Part shown: piece by piece, positions 48,571 through 61,564 of the stretch
How positions within the stretch are numbered: position 1 is the first letter of the stretch
How the letters are laid out: the number at the start of each line of letters is the position of its first letter
DNA from: Odiellus spinosus
Taxonomy: Eukaryota; Arthropoda; Arachnida; Opiliones; Phalangiidae
Direction of reading: 5' to 3'
NCBI GenBank assembly: GCA_963920705.1
Contig: OY987237.1
Location: 8,462,601-8,526,600 of the forward strand
DNA: 64,000 nt
Translations under genes and position numbers: made by a program
The notes under the pieces: model-generated
Database searches by the model: none
The model's input: the letters and a program-made list of their open reading frames with translations, nothing else
Told to the model about the DNA's origin: nothing

Positions 48571-50799
48571 AATCTCTCGGGAGGGAAATTTTATTATTTT
48601 ATATATTTTTTCCATTCCTCTTTTTTTTTTTTTTTTTTTTTTATTTTTTTTTTTTTGGAAATAAATTGTTATATTTTCAAATTGGGTATTGTATTGTAAA
48701 AGAAGATAAGTAAAAATTATTTTTTAGCGATGTTATTTATAGGTAGGTTTTAGTTTTAGAATGATTCGCTCATATTTTTAAGCCTTGCCTTTTTTAATAG
48801 CTCGTTTTATGGCAAGGTAAGCTAAGCATATTTATAAACCCATGGTTATTTGAGAGCTATTGGTTCTTGAAAACCATTACTAACTTTTCCCTGCTAGCCA
48901 TTTTTGAGAACCATTCGATTTAAGTTAACCCTTTATATTTTCTTATATCACCCGCATTATTTAGATTTAGTTTTAAAGAAACATTTTATAAATTTATTAT
49001 GATGTTTAATTATGCAAGGAACAACTTTATTATTGTACCAGAAATATCCCGGTCGTTTACTTGTTAACTAGTTGGGTACACTCTTGGTTTAATATTGGCG
49101 CCAGCTTTCTCTCCGAGGCTTTGAGCGCCATCCTTTGGCAAGATAAGCTTATAATGGCGTACTTGATATTTTTAGTTAATTTGAAGTTTGACAAGTACTT
49201 ATGTAATATCAAGTACCATGCGAATTTAAGTTTATAATTATAGGGTTTAAATTAAAGTGCTTGTATAATGTATTAAGATGTGGTATTTATTTTTATTATA
49301 TAATGAATATCTGTAGTATACACATTAGTTTATCGAATATTGACCTCAAGATCAAAAAACAATTAATTGTGTCACAAAGTATTGGACAACGTAACTCGAC
49401 GCATTTCTGGCAGATGGCAGCGTCTTTACTAAACAGGAACTTGGTTTGAATTTTGTAGGTAGTTCCTCCACCCTCAAGGTTGAATTCCATTTGGTAAATC
49501 AGCAAAGATTTAAAACTTAAGTTACAGCCGGTACGAGCGTTTAGAACTGATAGAAGTTCCTCCTTAACGATGACTTCGTGATCTTTCAATCAAGTATCTA
49601 ATAAAACGAGGAAAACTATTTTTTCTACAAATCCTTTTCTAACGCGAGGCTCGGAGGGGGAAATGAGAACATATCAAAATAAATGTCCATGAAGGCATGA
49701 TAGTAATATTTATAACTGATATTATCGGAGAGCTATTGAGGACATTGATGTCCTATAGCGTGTTCGGCCGGTATACGAGTCCTCGTTTATTAAACGTTTC
49801 TCGTTTCAAAGCTAGGGGCTCTCGCTTTCCCTGTTTCAGTACCAGCAGTCCTTAAATATAGTAGCGTAGTTTCCGCCTCGCTATATCTCCGCTGCCATTA
49901 CGTTTTAGACCACAGAGGGTGGCTACAGAAAAACTTTTCCTTCACGTAAAAATGTTCGGTGCGTTTTTCTGTCGATCCAAACCACATCGTGTGTGGTCTT
50001 CAATATCTCTCTTCTTTCGGGGAAACCTTGCTAGGAGAACGTAATGGCAAGACACGCTACGCTTCTACTGCGTACCGTGTCTCAACAACAATGCCAAACT
50101 GTTTGGGGGTTCTTCGATACATCGTGTACTGAATGTAAAGGAAAAAATATATATATTGGATATATATTTTCGTCGTTGCTTCGGCTGTGATGAATGTGAA
50201 ACGATATCCATTTTCTATTTCATTACTTACAACCCTGCAATGAAGATCGTGTTAAATTATGGTGCATAGATGTGATTGGGGGGTTCCTTACACACTACAT
50301 TGAAGTAGTCAAAGGTGGAGTTTGAACACGCTTCTTTTTAAGTACCAAAAATATATGATATGCATGTTCACATACTCATATTGGACGCAAATGATTGAAT
50401 ACATATTGCGTTAGTGTTTCAAAAGCTCGAAAACACTCAACACGCAGTCCTCGTCATTATTGCATGATGTGATCCCATGAACAATGCGAAGAACGTAACT
50501 CCTTGTTATACTAATTAATTACCAATGATATTGACCTTATCTTCAAGACAAAGTAGGGTAGACCTGAGGATAACAATATTTCCTTAATAAGTTCAGTACG
50601 GTTACGGTTTTGAGACAAGGTTGCTGGAGCGTAGTGATTCTTGCGAGCTGTTGGAACGTAAGATTCCCTAGCCAATGGGAGCGCCGGAAAAGACTGTCAT
50701 CCATCATCTTGGAAGGCGGCGCTTCGCATGCAAAGTTTCTTTCCATCCTAGTCCCCCTTAACTTTTTAAAGTCTCTCTCCTTCGTACTTGTAAGTTAGC
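48571..50799. other. Proximal upstream region of patched, no gene seen
   Basis: AT-rich sequence with T22 plus T13 runs at the left end. Open frames such as 49296-49589 (minus) and 50543-50746 (minus) have no recognisable domains. Confidence 0.45.
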
Positions 50800-51262
50800 G
50801 GCCGAACAGCGAGTGTGTCTATAGTTCGGCTCCGTTTTGGAATCGTAGCCTCACTTCTCTCCAGTCAGTCACAGTGCTGCAATAGAGATATAAACAGGGT
50901 ATCCTCTCGTTCAACGTAAGAGTACTACGTTAGCTGTCGAGTATTTTCGGCGGGGCCTTATTACCGCCAGCCCGTAGACGTGGTGGTTTCCCCTTTTCGC
51001 GAGTGCGATCTCTCGTCTAACAGTGGCTCGGACGGCCGTAGTTCGTCTTAATGAAGCCGACGAAACTATTAAGGATACTATTAAGATTACCGGCGGAACG
51101 ACCGTCTAGATTCGCGATTGAAAGGACTTGGCGGCGATAAAACGAAAAAATTATAAATAGAACGCGCGGAGTTCAAATCGGCCCGCGTTTTTGGCGCGGC
51201 CGCTGCCCCTTGGACTCGCTGCCTACCGCAAAGATGGCACCCGGGACGGCGCGGTTTTCACA
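50800..51262 (+). promoter_or_regulatory. ptc: patched promoter and 5' leader
   Basis: A GC-rich island directly before the patched start. TCAGT at 50865-50869, in CCAGTCAGTCACAGT, resembles the arthropod initiator and would give a leader of about 400 bases. Two upstream ORFs follow: 51051-51140 (29 codons plus stop) and 51234-51266 (10 codons plus stop), the latter overlapping the main start. I see no perfect Ci/Gli core within this proximal segment. Confidence 0.5.
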
Positions 51263-51266
51263 ATGA
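51234..51266 (+). promoter_or_regulatory. uORF overlapping the patched start as ATGA
   Basis: ATG in a strong context (AAGATGG) opens a 10-codon frame whose TGA (51264-51266) overlaps the main ATG (51263-51265). This arrangement is compatible with termination-reinitiation or repression of the main frame. A separate uORF lies upstream at 51051-51140. Confidence 0.55.
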
Positions 51267-51768
51267 TTCAAATGAAACCGAATTTCCAATCATTCCAGGG
51301 CACGACGGTCCCGCGTAAAAGGACTCGCCTCAGAATCGACAGCGAACTCTTAACTAGGACCAGCTGGGTGGACGCCGAGACCGCGCTCCTTCAAATTAGA
51401 AAAGTAAGTACATATCTACGAACCTAGGCTTAAGTTTGAAGCTAATCGTAAGCCTCGGTATCCGACCGCGCAACCGCGCGGGGAATGTAAACAAAACGGG
51501 CTATGCGTGACTTCCTTAATAAAAAAAAACTATACGCTTAAGTCTAATTAAGGTTACTGTTTTTACTCTTTATAGGGGAAGGCGTCCGGCAACCCGGCAT
51601 CGCTATGGTTAAGGGCCAAATTACAAATACATTTATACCAACTCGGTTGTTTCGTTCAAAGGCACGCGGGCAAAGTTTTATTTGTCGGACTACTCGTGCT
51701 TTCCACGTTTTGTGTCGGATTAAAATCGGCCACAATGGAAACGGACGTAGAAAAACTCTGGGTAGAAG
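51263..51768 (+). CDS. ptc: Patched (Hedgehog receptor), first two coding exons; 3' part outside window
   Basis: N-terminus of Patched, the twelve-pass RND-type receptor that binds Hedgehog and restrains Smoothened. Coding exons: 51263-51403 (donor GTAAGTA) and 51576-51768 (acceptor TTTATAG, donor GTAAGAC, phase 1), together 111 codons plus one base. Exon 1 carries LLTRTSWVDAETALLQI (arthropod Patched has RTSWVDA.A at this place). Exon 2 carries WLRAKLQ, QRHAGKV and the first membrane segment (about residues 81-96, FVGLLVLSTFCVGL), then KSATMETDVEKLWVE. The ATG at 51263 is chosen because it is the first ATG in frame after an upstream stop and has A at -3. An additional ATG lies three codons on. 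I could not find exon 3 in the remaining 12 kb, so intron 2 is probably long. Confidence 0.95.
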
Positions 51769-53016
51769 GTAAGACATTTTTTGTATTTCCTTTATTGCGC
51801 ATTTTGTAGAATTCTTTTAAAACCTCCCAGGTAATAAACGATACGTTGGTCTAGGGTAATGATCAAGTATCGTGGATTTTGTACCCAAATGTATATCTTT
51901 TCTCTAAATGTGATGAGGAAACTTATTTCAATAAGTCACTGTGGCTATTATGGGACTCTTCGATACATTACCACCGCCAAAGAGACTGCATATATATTTT
52001 TGAGCGCCTAAAAATACATGGGCTAGCATGCCGGTGCTACGGGTCTATTAGGGGTCATACACTGTTTTGATAACAAGTAGTACAAATGAGAGTTCCAGAC
52101 CTCGCATATTTAAAATTAATGGTCTTTAAAGTCAATGTCACTATGTCTGACTTTAGTCATTAAGTAAAGTACAATAATATTTTATCACTAGAAATATTGA
52201 AGAAATATTGGTGGTACAAGGGCGTTGTTTTGCCACCTCATTCCACGTGTGTTTTGTCCTCCGTCTGGGAGCGTTTTTAACACCAAGTTCTATATCGAAC
52301 AGACTCCTCCCAGATGTGCGGCTGACTAGTGACGTGTGGTTATTTCCACTATTCAAGTGTCCCTGCTAGTACTTTTCGATATTTAAGGTTTACTTGACTT
52401 CGTGGTTTGCGAAGACTCATTGTATAGTGGGAAGGCAAATGTCAAAAGGGGAAAGAACATCTGACATCATGTAATTTGGGAATGTTTGTAAGGACGAATA
52501 CCATAATTCCCCCTCTAGGGGAAAGGAAATGGGAACGATATGAGAGATAGAAGCCTATGACGTTGCAAGTTCAGGATCCTTTGACATAGTTGGCTGTTTT
52601 AACCTTCGTTACCAGTAGTACAGTATTTTTATAAGTGATATTTTACTGTCAAGTAATATCTTGGGCTGTTTGTGCAACGTTTGCTTCATAATATTAAAGA
52701 ACGAAAAGTTAGAATATAAAAAACCAGTTTTTATTAGGCCTAACGAGTAGCTTTTGTTGGGACCACACACGCCGCGATATACGGTCTTTTTACCGCCTCC
52801 CCAAACTTTTATCCTCCTCCTACCCTACCCTCCCCCTTGATTGAACCTCTAATTCTTTTAGTGCCATATTTCTTGTAAGTTTACAACGTCTCTTTTATTT
52901 TTAGTGTGTATACTACTATATATAAATATATAAAGGAAAAATTGGAGGGTGGAAAGAGAAATTTTTGTATTACCGGAGTTAGTGTTAACTGCCTCTTAAT
53001 CTTTGGGAGTTTATTA

Positions 53017-53035
53017 CTCTCTCTCTCTCTCTCTC
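53017..53035. repeat. (CT)n microsatellite
   Basis: About nine CT dinucleotides. It has the same dinucleotide composition as the GA tract at 20370, on the opposite strand. Confidence 0.85.
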
Positions 53036-54480
53036 GCTTGCGAAATATAATATAAAAAATTTGACCCATCTATGTAGAGAGCGGTAGAGCAGATTTCGTG
53101 AAATTCGATGGTGGTTCAATGTGGCATAATAGATGCTATAAATTAGAATTTTCTTTTGTTAAATACGCTATAAACGTATTCTTACGGTATGCAAAGTATA
53201 TGCTACCATAACCTGATAAAATTCGCGGGACTTTTTTGTCCTGAATTACAATATATATACATTTTAAAGGGTGACTGACACAAAATCGAGATACGTCAAA
53301 TCCGTCCATCGATTACGTGATTACTTAACTGTTTACAGCCTTATTTAAATAATTTAAGTATTAGTCTCTCAGCCTTTTGTCAGATTTGAATAATTATATA
53401 ATGCTAAATACACACTCAGTTACGTAATCGCTTAAGTACCGATGTAACAATAATAAATATTCATATTATTGGTCGTTTATTGGTGCAAAATTTCAACAAT
53501 CTCTTCCATTATGCATTAGCAAGACTGATTTCAAATTTTAACCAATCATAAAAGCGTATATTAACTTATAGTTAATACGTGATTTTGATAATTGAAACTA
53601 ATTCTGATGGTTCCAAATGCTATTAACTTAGAAATATCGAAAATTAAAATGTAAGCTTTAATAGTGCGTGTCAGTTACACTTTAAACCCGTATTGGAGAA
53701 AGAGAAAAAATAAATAAAGAATTCTTGCAAGAAAACCGGCCTCTTTTGTAGTTATTCTCCTTGGAATTTTTTTCTTCGGCCCAGCTTTTCCTTAATAGAG
53801 ATGTTAGAAAGAAATATCTTTATGTAGGTCCCCTCTTTTGTTCCCTACTTTAAGCAAAGAATTCGAAATGAAGATGTCAATGTCGTTCCCTTCACGTAAT
53901 AAGGGAACGTTTATAAAGTTTTATTTCTAAATAGTATAAAAGCGGGTATTGTAGTAGACTTATCAATTCATGGGTAGGGACCGCCCGGGATTCCCCAATA
54001 GGCTGTCGCGTCTGTGGGCCCAGAACGGTGGGTCCTTTTTCAACAATATATTTGGGCGAATAGTTTCCCATAAAAGTGATTCCTCGAATCAATCACCGAT
54101 TTAGGTACAGGGAAACTGAAAGACTGGTTATTTTTTTCGCTTAAATTCGAATCTTACGAATCTTAAATTAATGCTCTCGCCGATTTCTTACGAAACACAA
54201 ATGGAATTTGAGTAGTCAAATTTATTTCCATAATCAGTATCTTATAGCCGAACATTCTGACAATCTCAAGAGTGTGGTAACATTTTTAGAAGAGATGTGA
54301 CGTATCAAAAATACAAATTGATGAAATAAGAAAAAATACGAATAATAATTAAAGTCTAGTATCCAACTAACAGTCAAATTAAAAGACAATTATAGACTTT
54401 CCAAGTCACACGAGACAATAAATGCTAGATAAGACGCGATGACCCCACCGTGAAAGCGTCTCAGGTGCGGTTCTAGTCTC

Positions 54481-54602
54481 TAGAGGGTGGCCCAAGGGGC
54501 CATGACCTCCCAGAAATTTATACTCGTCTCCCATTCTTCCCGCAACTTACCCCCCCTCCCAAGAAAAAAAAAGAAAAAACTTATTGTGGGCCACCCAAAT
54601 CT
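54481..54602. mobile_element. Possible inverted-repeat transposon relic
   Basis: GGGTGGCCCA near 54,485 is inversely matched by TGGGCCACCC at 54,587-54,596, both with CTAG close by on the outer side. The ends resemble those of many mariner-type MITEs, but the element is short and its edges are uncertain. Confidence 0.4.
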
Positions 54603-57600
54603 TTTTTCTAGAATCGCTCCTGGTGTGACTATTATACAGCCAACAGTTGTTGAACTAATCGTTACGTTATAAAAACATTCTTCGCCATTAAGCAATATAC
54701 AGATATATATAAAATAATTAATATGTACTTTTAGTGTTTTAATTTCTATTTTAGTTTCTTAAAAACGCTTCAACTCTGAGATGTAAAACTTTGAATATAT
54801 GTTTTTAAGTACAATCAACAACTCAAGAGCATGGGAACAAAAATAATCTAAACCCATCCTCGTGAAACTTTTTAATGGAAAATAGTACATTACATATAAG
54901 TATTGGCATGATAGTATACATAGTTTTCACTAAAGTGGGTAAGTGCCGTTCCCCCCATGTTGCCAACCACTTGTGAGTGCAGAGGGAAAGGCTAGAGTTC
55001 AGTTTTGAAACTGATCTGTTCTGAACTGCACTCACAAGCTCCTGGCAACCTGGGAATGAAAGCAAAGCTGGGTAAGAGGGGTGGAATTATCTTTTGCCCC
55101 TTTACTGAAAACTATGTATATGGAATAGCATAAAGAATCGGGTTCAGGAGAAAAAATAAATTTCAGAGTTGATCCTAGGGTTTTTTTTTTTTAGAGATCA
55201 GAGAAAGCGAATAGCAAACGAATATTGCCTAGAAAGTATGCGAGGATGATATAAGAGTACCCGAATCAATTCTTGGTACTATCGGAAATTCATAAATATT
55301 CCAAAAAATGACCACAACATCTCGCATTCATGGCTTTCTTTACATTCTCATAATTTTATAGATGACCCCCATAATAAGCCACTAGGGAATATAAATATTA
55401 GCGAATCAAAACCTGGCGACAAACTTTTAAACCCGCTACGAATAACCCCCCAAAAAGGAGGTTATAAATCCTTTAATCACATTTATATTTCTTTGATAGC
55501 TTTTAAAATATGCCTAGTAGTCTCCTTCAAGGCTCTTCAAAACGTTCTTGTTAATATTATAGTATTAAAACTTTATATACGATCCCTAAAAATATTCGTA
55601 AATAAACCCATTTCCTAGATCGCTCCCGTAAATTTTTCTTCTAATCTATTTTTCTCTTTTTTCTTTTTGCATGCTATTTTAAAGGGCAACTCTCGTTAAA
55701 TAATATTCAATATGAGATAGATAATATTCAATACTATTTATAATTAATATCTAATTAATTTGAAGTCTTGAAGAAATCAAGAGAAAAATTAAGTGATTTT
55801 TTTTATTTGATTCTGCTTCTAAAATAAGACATAAGTAAAACAATCAGAAAATGTCTCTTAACTGTAGAAAAATCTGAAAACCTGATTTTGACATTCAACT
55901 AAATAGAAAACCTTCTACTAATCAAAAGACTTCCCCACATTTAGCTTAAGAAAATTCTCGCGGCACGGCCTTTGAAATCGTGGGCAATTGTGCGTACAAC
56001 AGCGCGTGTCCCGGATACTTTTTAAAGTTTATGAAGCCCAAGGTGATTAGTTGGATGTTCTCATTATAATTTAACTATGCAAAATTTCAGATTTATTGTA
56101 CAATTCATAGACTTACTAGTTGCGCAAACATGTTTTATTTTAAGAAGCATAATCATTAAAAGAGCATATTTCTTTTCTTTCTCCCTTTAATTTACTGTTA
56201 TGAACTTTTGTTCATAGCATGTTTTCTTTATTTACGGGCTATTACGGTGTAGTTGTTTTGATTTTAAATCTTTCTATGAATTGTATCTTGATCCATATAC
56301 TTCTCCTTTAAGGTATTTTCTTCTTTGAGGATTGAGTTTAAGCCTTGGTCAGAGCCCCTTGTAGAGTACGTAGGGCGCGAATGTTTCAAATAGAGGGGGT
56401 TGACACGATTAAAAATTTTCTAGCCACGTTGCCACCATTAGCGTGGTCGTCTACAACGAGCTTTTTCTTATTTATATATAGAAAATTCTATAGTTTTTGC
56501 AGCGGTCAATTGCGTATGCAGTGGGCCCTTTTGATGCAGCCGCTCTTTCTAGAAAATAAAAAAATAATAAATTGTAAAATGAAAATCCATTCAAGAAAAT
56601 TTTTGTAATTTTTATATAACGATAACAACCTTAAATGTCTTATTTATTATCCGACGCGAGTTCGCGATCGTAAGAAAGATATTACGAGATTTCTCTTAAC
56701 AATGTTGGGTTTTGTTTGGAGGTTTTTCGACTTTACAAGAAAGGCTTTAATACTGAAAATCTAAAGGCATAGTGAAACGAAAATTTCATTATTAGTTCCG
56801 AACTAATTTAACTTATAACTATGACAAGGGGTCAGTCACTCTTGAATTCGCTGTAGACCTGAGTTCAGTTTTGACAGTACATTGAAGCTTGAGAGTTAGG
56901 CTTAACAGATTATCAAATTTAAAACCATGGGATCTGGTTGGTCGAGGGATCAATATAATTCCCACCTATTTCAAGGGGAATATAACATCATTTTGTACAT
57001 CACACGAAATATTTAATATTTAGGGTTAGTGTTAAGGGGGCTTCTATAAAGTCTGGAGATGTCACGAAAGATCCTACTTATCAAATCGACAAATTTCTCG
57101 CTTTTCATTGTACCTTTGTTCTATTAATACCACGTTTTGTGACACATTTGTGATTTCGGATCTTATCTTTATCGATATAATAATTATTTTACCACATTTT
57201 AAGTAGCTTTCCCAGGAACACTTTCATTTGAAATAGTTTTGACCCTCCAAGTTGAAATATGTTTTAAAAAATAGATAAAGCTATAGATTGTGGATGTTTT
57301 TACCTACCGTGTATTAGAGTTCTAATGAAGACATTTTTTTTTAAGTTTTTATTCTGTTTATACTTTGGCTTCACAGATAATGTATTGGCGCCATCTCATT
57401 CTCTTTCACGACGTCAGACACCTGCGTAGTTCCCACTCCCTCCCTATACCTTGTTATTTATATTTTCGTGTTTCATCCTGTATAAACAATGAAAGGAAAG
57501 CTGTGGAAGAAGGATATTTAACCCTAAAAAATAGAAACCATGACCCAAATATAAAGCTTCATCTTTATTGAATATACAAGGTGAATTAAAAGGTATTTTA

Positions 57601-60600
57601 CACAATGGGGGTTTTCAGACTTTTAACCTTATAGGCGGGAAATAATCTCAGGTAATCGCGGGAAATTATAAAGTTGGTTAAAAAAACGTTACTACGATGC
57701 GTGTACGGAGTTCGTGCGAACATGGAAATATCATGGAATTTCAATGTTGACAAAAAAATCAGGGAAATATTAAATATTTGGGATAAATCAGGAAAATTTA
57801 TGCAAGTATTTGATCATGAGCTAAGTTGGTACGACCTTTATCAGCTAAATTCAAAGTATTATCCAGGAAAATCATGGAAAATGAATTTCCAAATTCTGAC
57901 GTAGAAGTTTTTAAGAGATCTATAAACACTAGTGCTTTCAAAACGAAGGCTAGATGAAGAGATTTGAATCTAAGTGATCGATACTCAAATTAATTATCAG
58001 TTGGTGACAGCCTCACTTCAAATTTAAAAACATTACCTATAGATGTTCTTAGCCAAAGCTCTCTTTCAAGTCATAGTTCCAGCAGTTAATAAACTCAATC
58101 AAATTATTGGGGAGAACCTTTGCTTAGCCTGGACTTGAATTTCATTTGGAATAGCGTTTTTCTATGGATAATTGGGTTTCTTCCAACCTTATAACCTAGA
58201 ACCTGATCTAAAGCCCGGTTTACACGAGGAGAACTGAACAGCAAAGTGTTATTTAGGTTCTAATATTCTAGAAAATTAAATTTTGAGCAATGTGGGTTCC
58301 TAGATTATCAGATAATTATTGATCCATATTCTCAGCATCCTCGCGTCGCCTCGTCTGACCAAGGCTTAATGAAAACACAGCTTGAAGCTCGAATATAGTC
58401 CATTCCATATCTGATGTTCAGTATTATGCAAATATTTTATTTATGAAAAGCATTTATCTTAAGAAGCGTATCTACCTTCTCCTTTGGTGAAAATTCAGAT
58501 CGTACAACATTATAAAGGAAGGCAATGAGACGCCGGTCTCAATTGTCAAAATCAGTTTAAGTTTTCTGTTCGCCCAAACGTAAGTTCTAATTTAATAACG
58601 ATTTAGTTTCTCCCACGTGAAAGACGAATCTAGTTTTACGCGTGTTGAAACCTCAAGATGATCCGACTCTACCTCCAAACAAGAGGGGGATAAAATATTT
58701 CGATTCCTTTTGGAATCGCGGCCTGCTGTTTGTTGTCCCAGAACTAGTTGTTAGCGGTTAAAACTCTACCCTCCCGTCGTGTTTAATTATATTGACTAGA
58801 CACAATACCATGGGTATAAGTCTGATTGAAACGGAAAACTGGGAATGAGATAGACGATAGCCGCGCGGCGCTTGGTCGAGCGTCCGAACAAATTCATGTT
58901 TGTGACTTTTTCCTCGGGATTGAGACGTTTTCGTCGTAGGTGGCGAAGCTTCCCCGGTGACTTTATACCCCCTATGTGTCCCTCCCGTCGGTCCAGTAAA
59001 AGGGGACAATCCGCGGGAGTTCCAAGAGAGAGGGGGTTCTACCCAACTTGGTGTAGTTTTCTTTTAATAAGGGTAGATAAAAAGGAAAATAGACAAAATT
59101 GAAAATATTATTAAATTTGGTAAAATAAAATAAGACGGTAATGGTAATAACGTTTTCAAAACTAATAATAATTAGATTAGATATATCAGCGCTGGTTTTT
59201 TAGTTTGTTCGGCCTTTGCTTGACCTTTCACAGTTTTGAGTACAGGATTTTGAGATTTTAAAGGAATTTTTAGGATAAATATTGGTATTTCAAATATTAA
59301 ATTTAGGATTTCGCCCTTAATGTACAGACTTTAGCCTAATGTCTGATTCTATAGGTTTATTTGGGGTCATTCGTAAAATAATGGACCTTCTTTAAAGGAG
59401 CCCTTGTGGGTGCTTTGAATTTAAACCCATAGGCTCAAATTGTAGTTAACATTGAACTTTCGTATGGTACACTAGCTTGATAACACTAGTCTTAGATCAC
59501 ATGTGGCGAAATTGGCCTCTTGGTAAAAAATCGTTCAGATTCATATAGGTTCACTCTCTCTTTACATTTAGACAGGGGAGTCTTTATATATATTTTTACG
59601 ATAGCCCCTGACCTATGGGGGAGGGGTATGTGATAGTATACTCGCTCCATTTTTTGCTATATGGGCTACTTCCTGTCGAATCGCCAGGGTACCTAGCTAT
59701 TCTTATTAAAGGATGAATAGCCCGACTGTTTGACCGAGGTGCGCCACCGATATAGAATGAGTCCCAGTTTGATACCTCCCTGTTCTCCGATTCGCTGAAG
59801 ACCCTTTTTCGCGCCAAAATAGGAGCGCATCCATTGCTGGTGTAAATGGGAGAGGAACTCGGTCTTATTTATATATTATGGTGCATCTAAATGGGCACAG
59901 AGCTCTTTAATGGCGGCGCTTTCTATCAAAATTTAAAATTCTTTTAGTTTTCAGCACATTCAAAGCTATAGACTTCATTTCAACTCCATGAATTCATTTT
60001 CAAGAGTAAGCTAATATATTCTAACTGATTGTAAGGTGGCGCACGCAAATGCAAACTCCGTGCGGTATAAATAGAGATCAACATTCTAATGAGACGTTGA
60101 ACCTGGGGGGCTTATTCGCTCCGTTAGAGGAGGATCTGTTACTTTTTGAAACTCGAACAATGCCAGATTTTTGTGGGTTTATAGCATTTTTCGCAGCCAG
60201 AATCGATCATGGCAGAAGGTTGCCCTTCGTGTCAGTTTCTAGCCTGCACGTACCCGAGCCTAACTATATTAAACACTACATTTCTTGCAAAACGGTTTTT
60301 CCTGGTACAGAAAGTGTAATGTAATATTCAAACCAATGTTGAAGTTCTCAAATTGGAAAAGTGTTTGTTCACTCTACTTAATCGGTGTACAAGCCTGTAG
60401 CTTTGACTGCACTAATATAGTTCGTATTTAGCATTACCAACCACCCCGTGACGTACCATGTAGCTAACGAGCTGATTGGTAAGCGACTTTAACTATAGCC
60501 CTTCTCTGACGCCAAATGACAAATTGCAGACTCATTTTAATCTCCGAATTTAATTACCTAATAACCTGCAAACCGAGCTTTACTATACCGCCAACAATTA

Positions 60601-61544
60601 AAACAATAGAGTGTGTTACACTTATGCTTTAATCAATTTATGTCATGGGTGTAAGTTCTTAATTAACCTTATAGAAGCGCTTTAAGAAAATTCCTAATCC
60701 TCAAACGATTATCCGGTCCCATAAACCAAATGTTAATTATGCTTTAATTTAAATGCAAGCTTCTTATCCATGCATGCCATTTATCAATCTTATAGATCCG
60801 CTTTAAGAAATAGTATTTAAAGGCGAGATTAAATTAATTATGTATCCTCAAATGATTCTCCCATAAACCCAGTTAACTCCTGATTGCAAATATATCTTTC
60901 CAACACGATTGGGAAAAGTTTTATGGGTCTAAGTGATAAAACTCTATATGCAGGATTTAAGAATCAACCTTGATTTTTTTTTAGCATTTATTCAGTTCAC
61001 ATTTAGCGTTTCCTGTTTATATTACTGTATAGCGTAGATTCTGATCAGTTTCTTATTTTATGAGACTAAAACAAGCGGAAAAGGGAGAGAAACAGGAAAA
61101 AAAACCACACGTGGTGCATGATGGGGCAACGAAAGCCAGGAAAAGTGTCAAATTTCTACGCACTGTACATTCATGGATTTTTAGCTCTTATTACCGTTAC
61201 GAGCGGAAACTCGCTTTCAATTCTAGGCGACTTTAAAGGGAGGTTATAAAGAAAATTCAAGTTATAGTTTATTAGATTCAAGAATTATGCACTTTAATGT
61301 AGCTATAACCACTGTACCAAGTTTACAAAGTTCAGATTTCGTAGTGCAACGAGGGGCTAATCACTCTGGGATTTCCTGTATACCGTTTAATTTTTAAACG
61401 GTCTACTAAAAGCCTTGAATGACTTGATTAATCTTTTTTACTCTCTCTTTAATATCCCATCAGTTGCCCCCAAACTATAGCATTAAATTCAACCTTCGTA
61501 CGACCCCCGCAAGGCCACACAAACATTACTTATTCACGATATGC

Positions 61545-61564
61545 TTTTTTTTTTTTTTTTTTTT
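61545..61564. repeat. Poly(T) tract, 20 bases
   Basis: A simple T run inside the presumed patched intron. Confidence 0.9.

Noticed and set aside
54589-54597. Near-match to a Ci/Gli site (GGCCACCCA)
   Set aside because: It has one mismatch and belongs to the GGGTGGCCCA inverted repeat of a probable transposon relic. Other one-mismatch matches (34511, 43616, 44542) are expected by chance and were not counted.
57674-57904. 76-residue frame of plausible composition
   Set aside because: It consists of degenerate AATATCA/AAATCAGG-type repetitive sequence similar to 29,740-29,890 and has no recognisable domain.
60049-60324. 91-residue frame with balanced composition
   Set aside because: No recognisable motif or flanking splice signals in keeping with patched or another gene; left uncalled.
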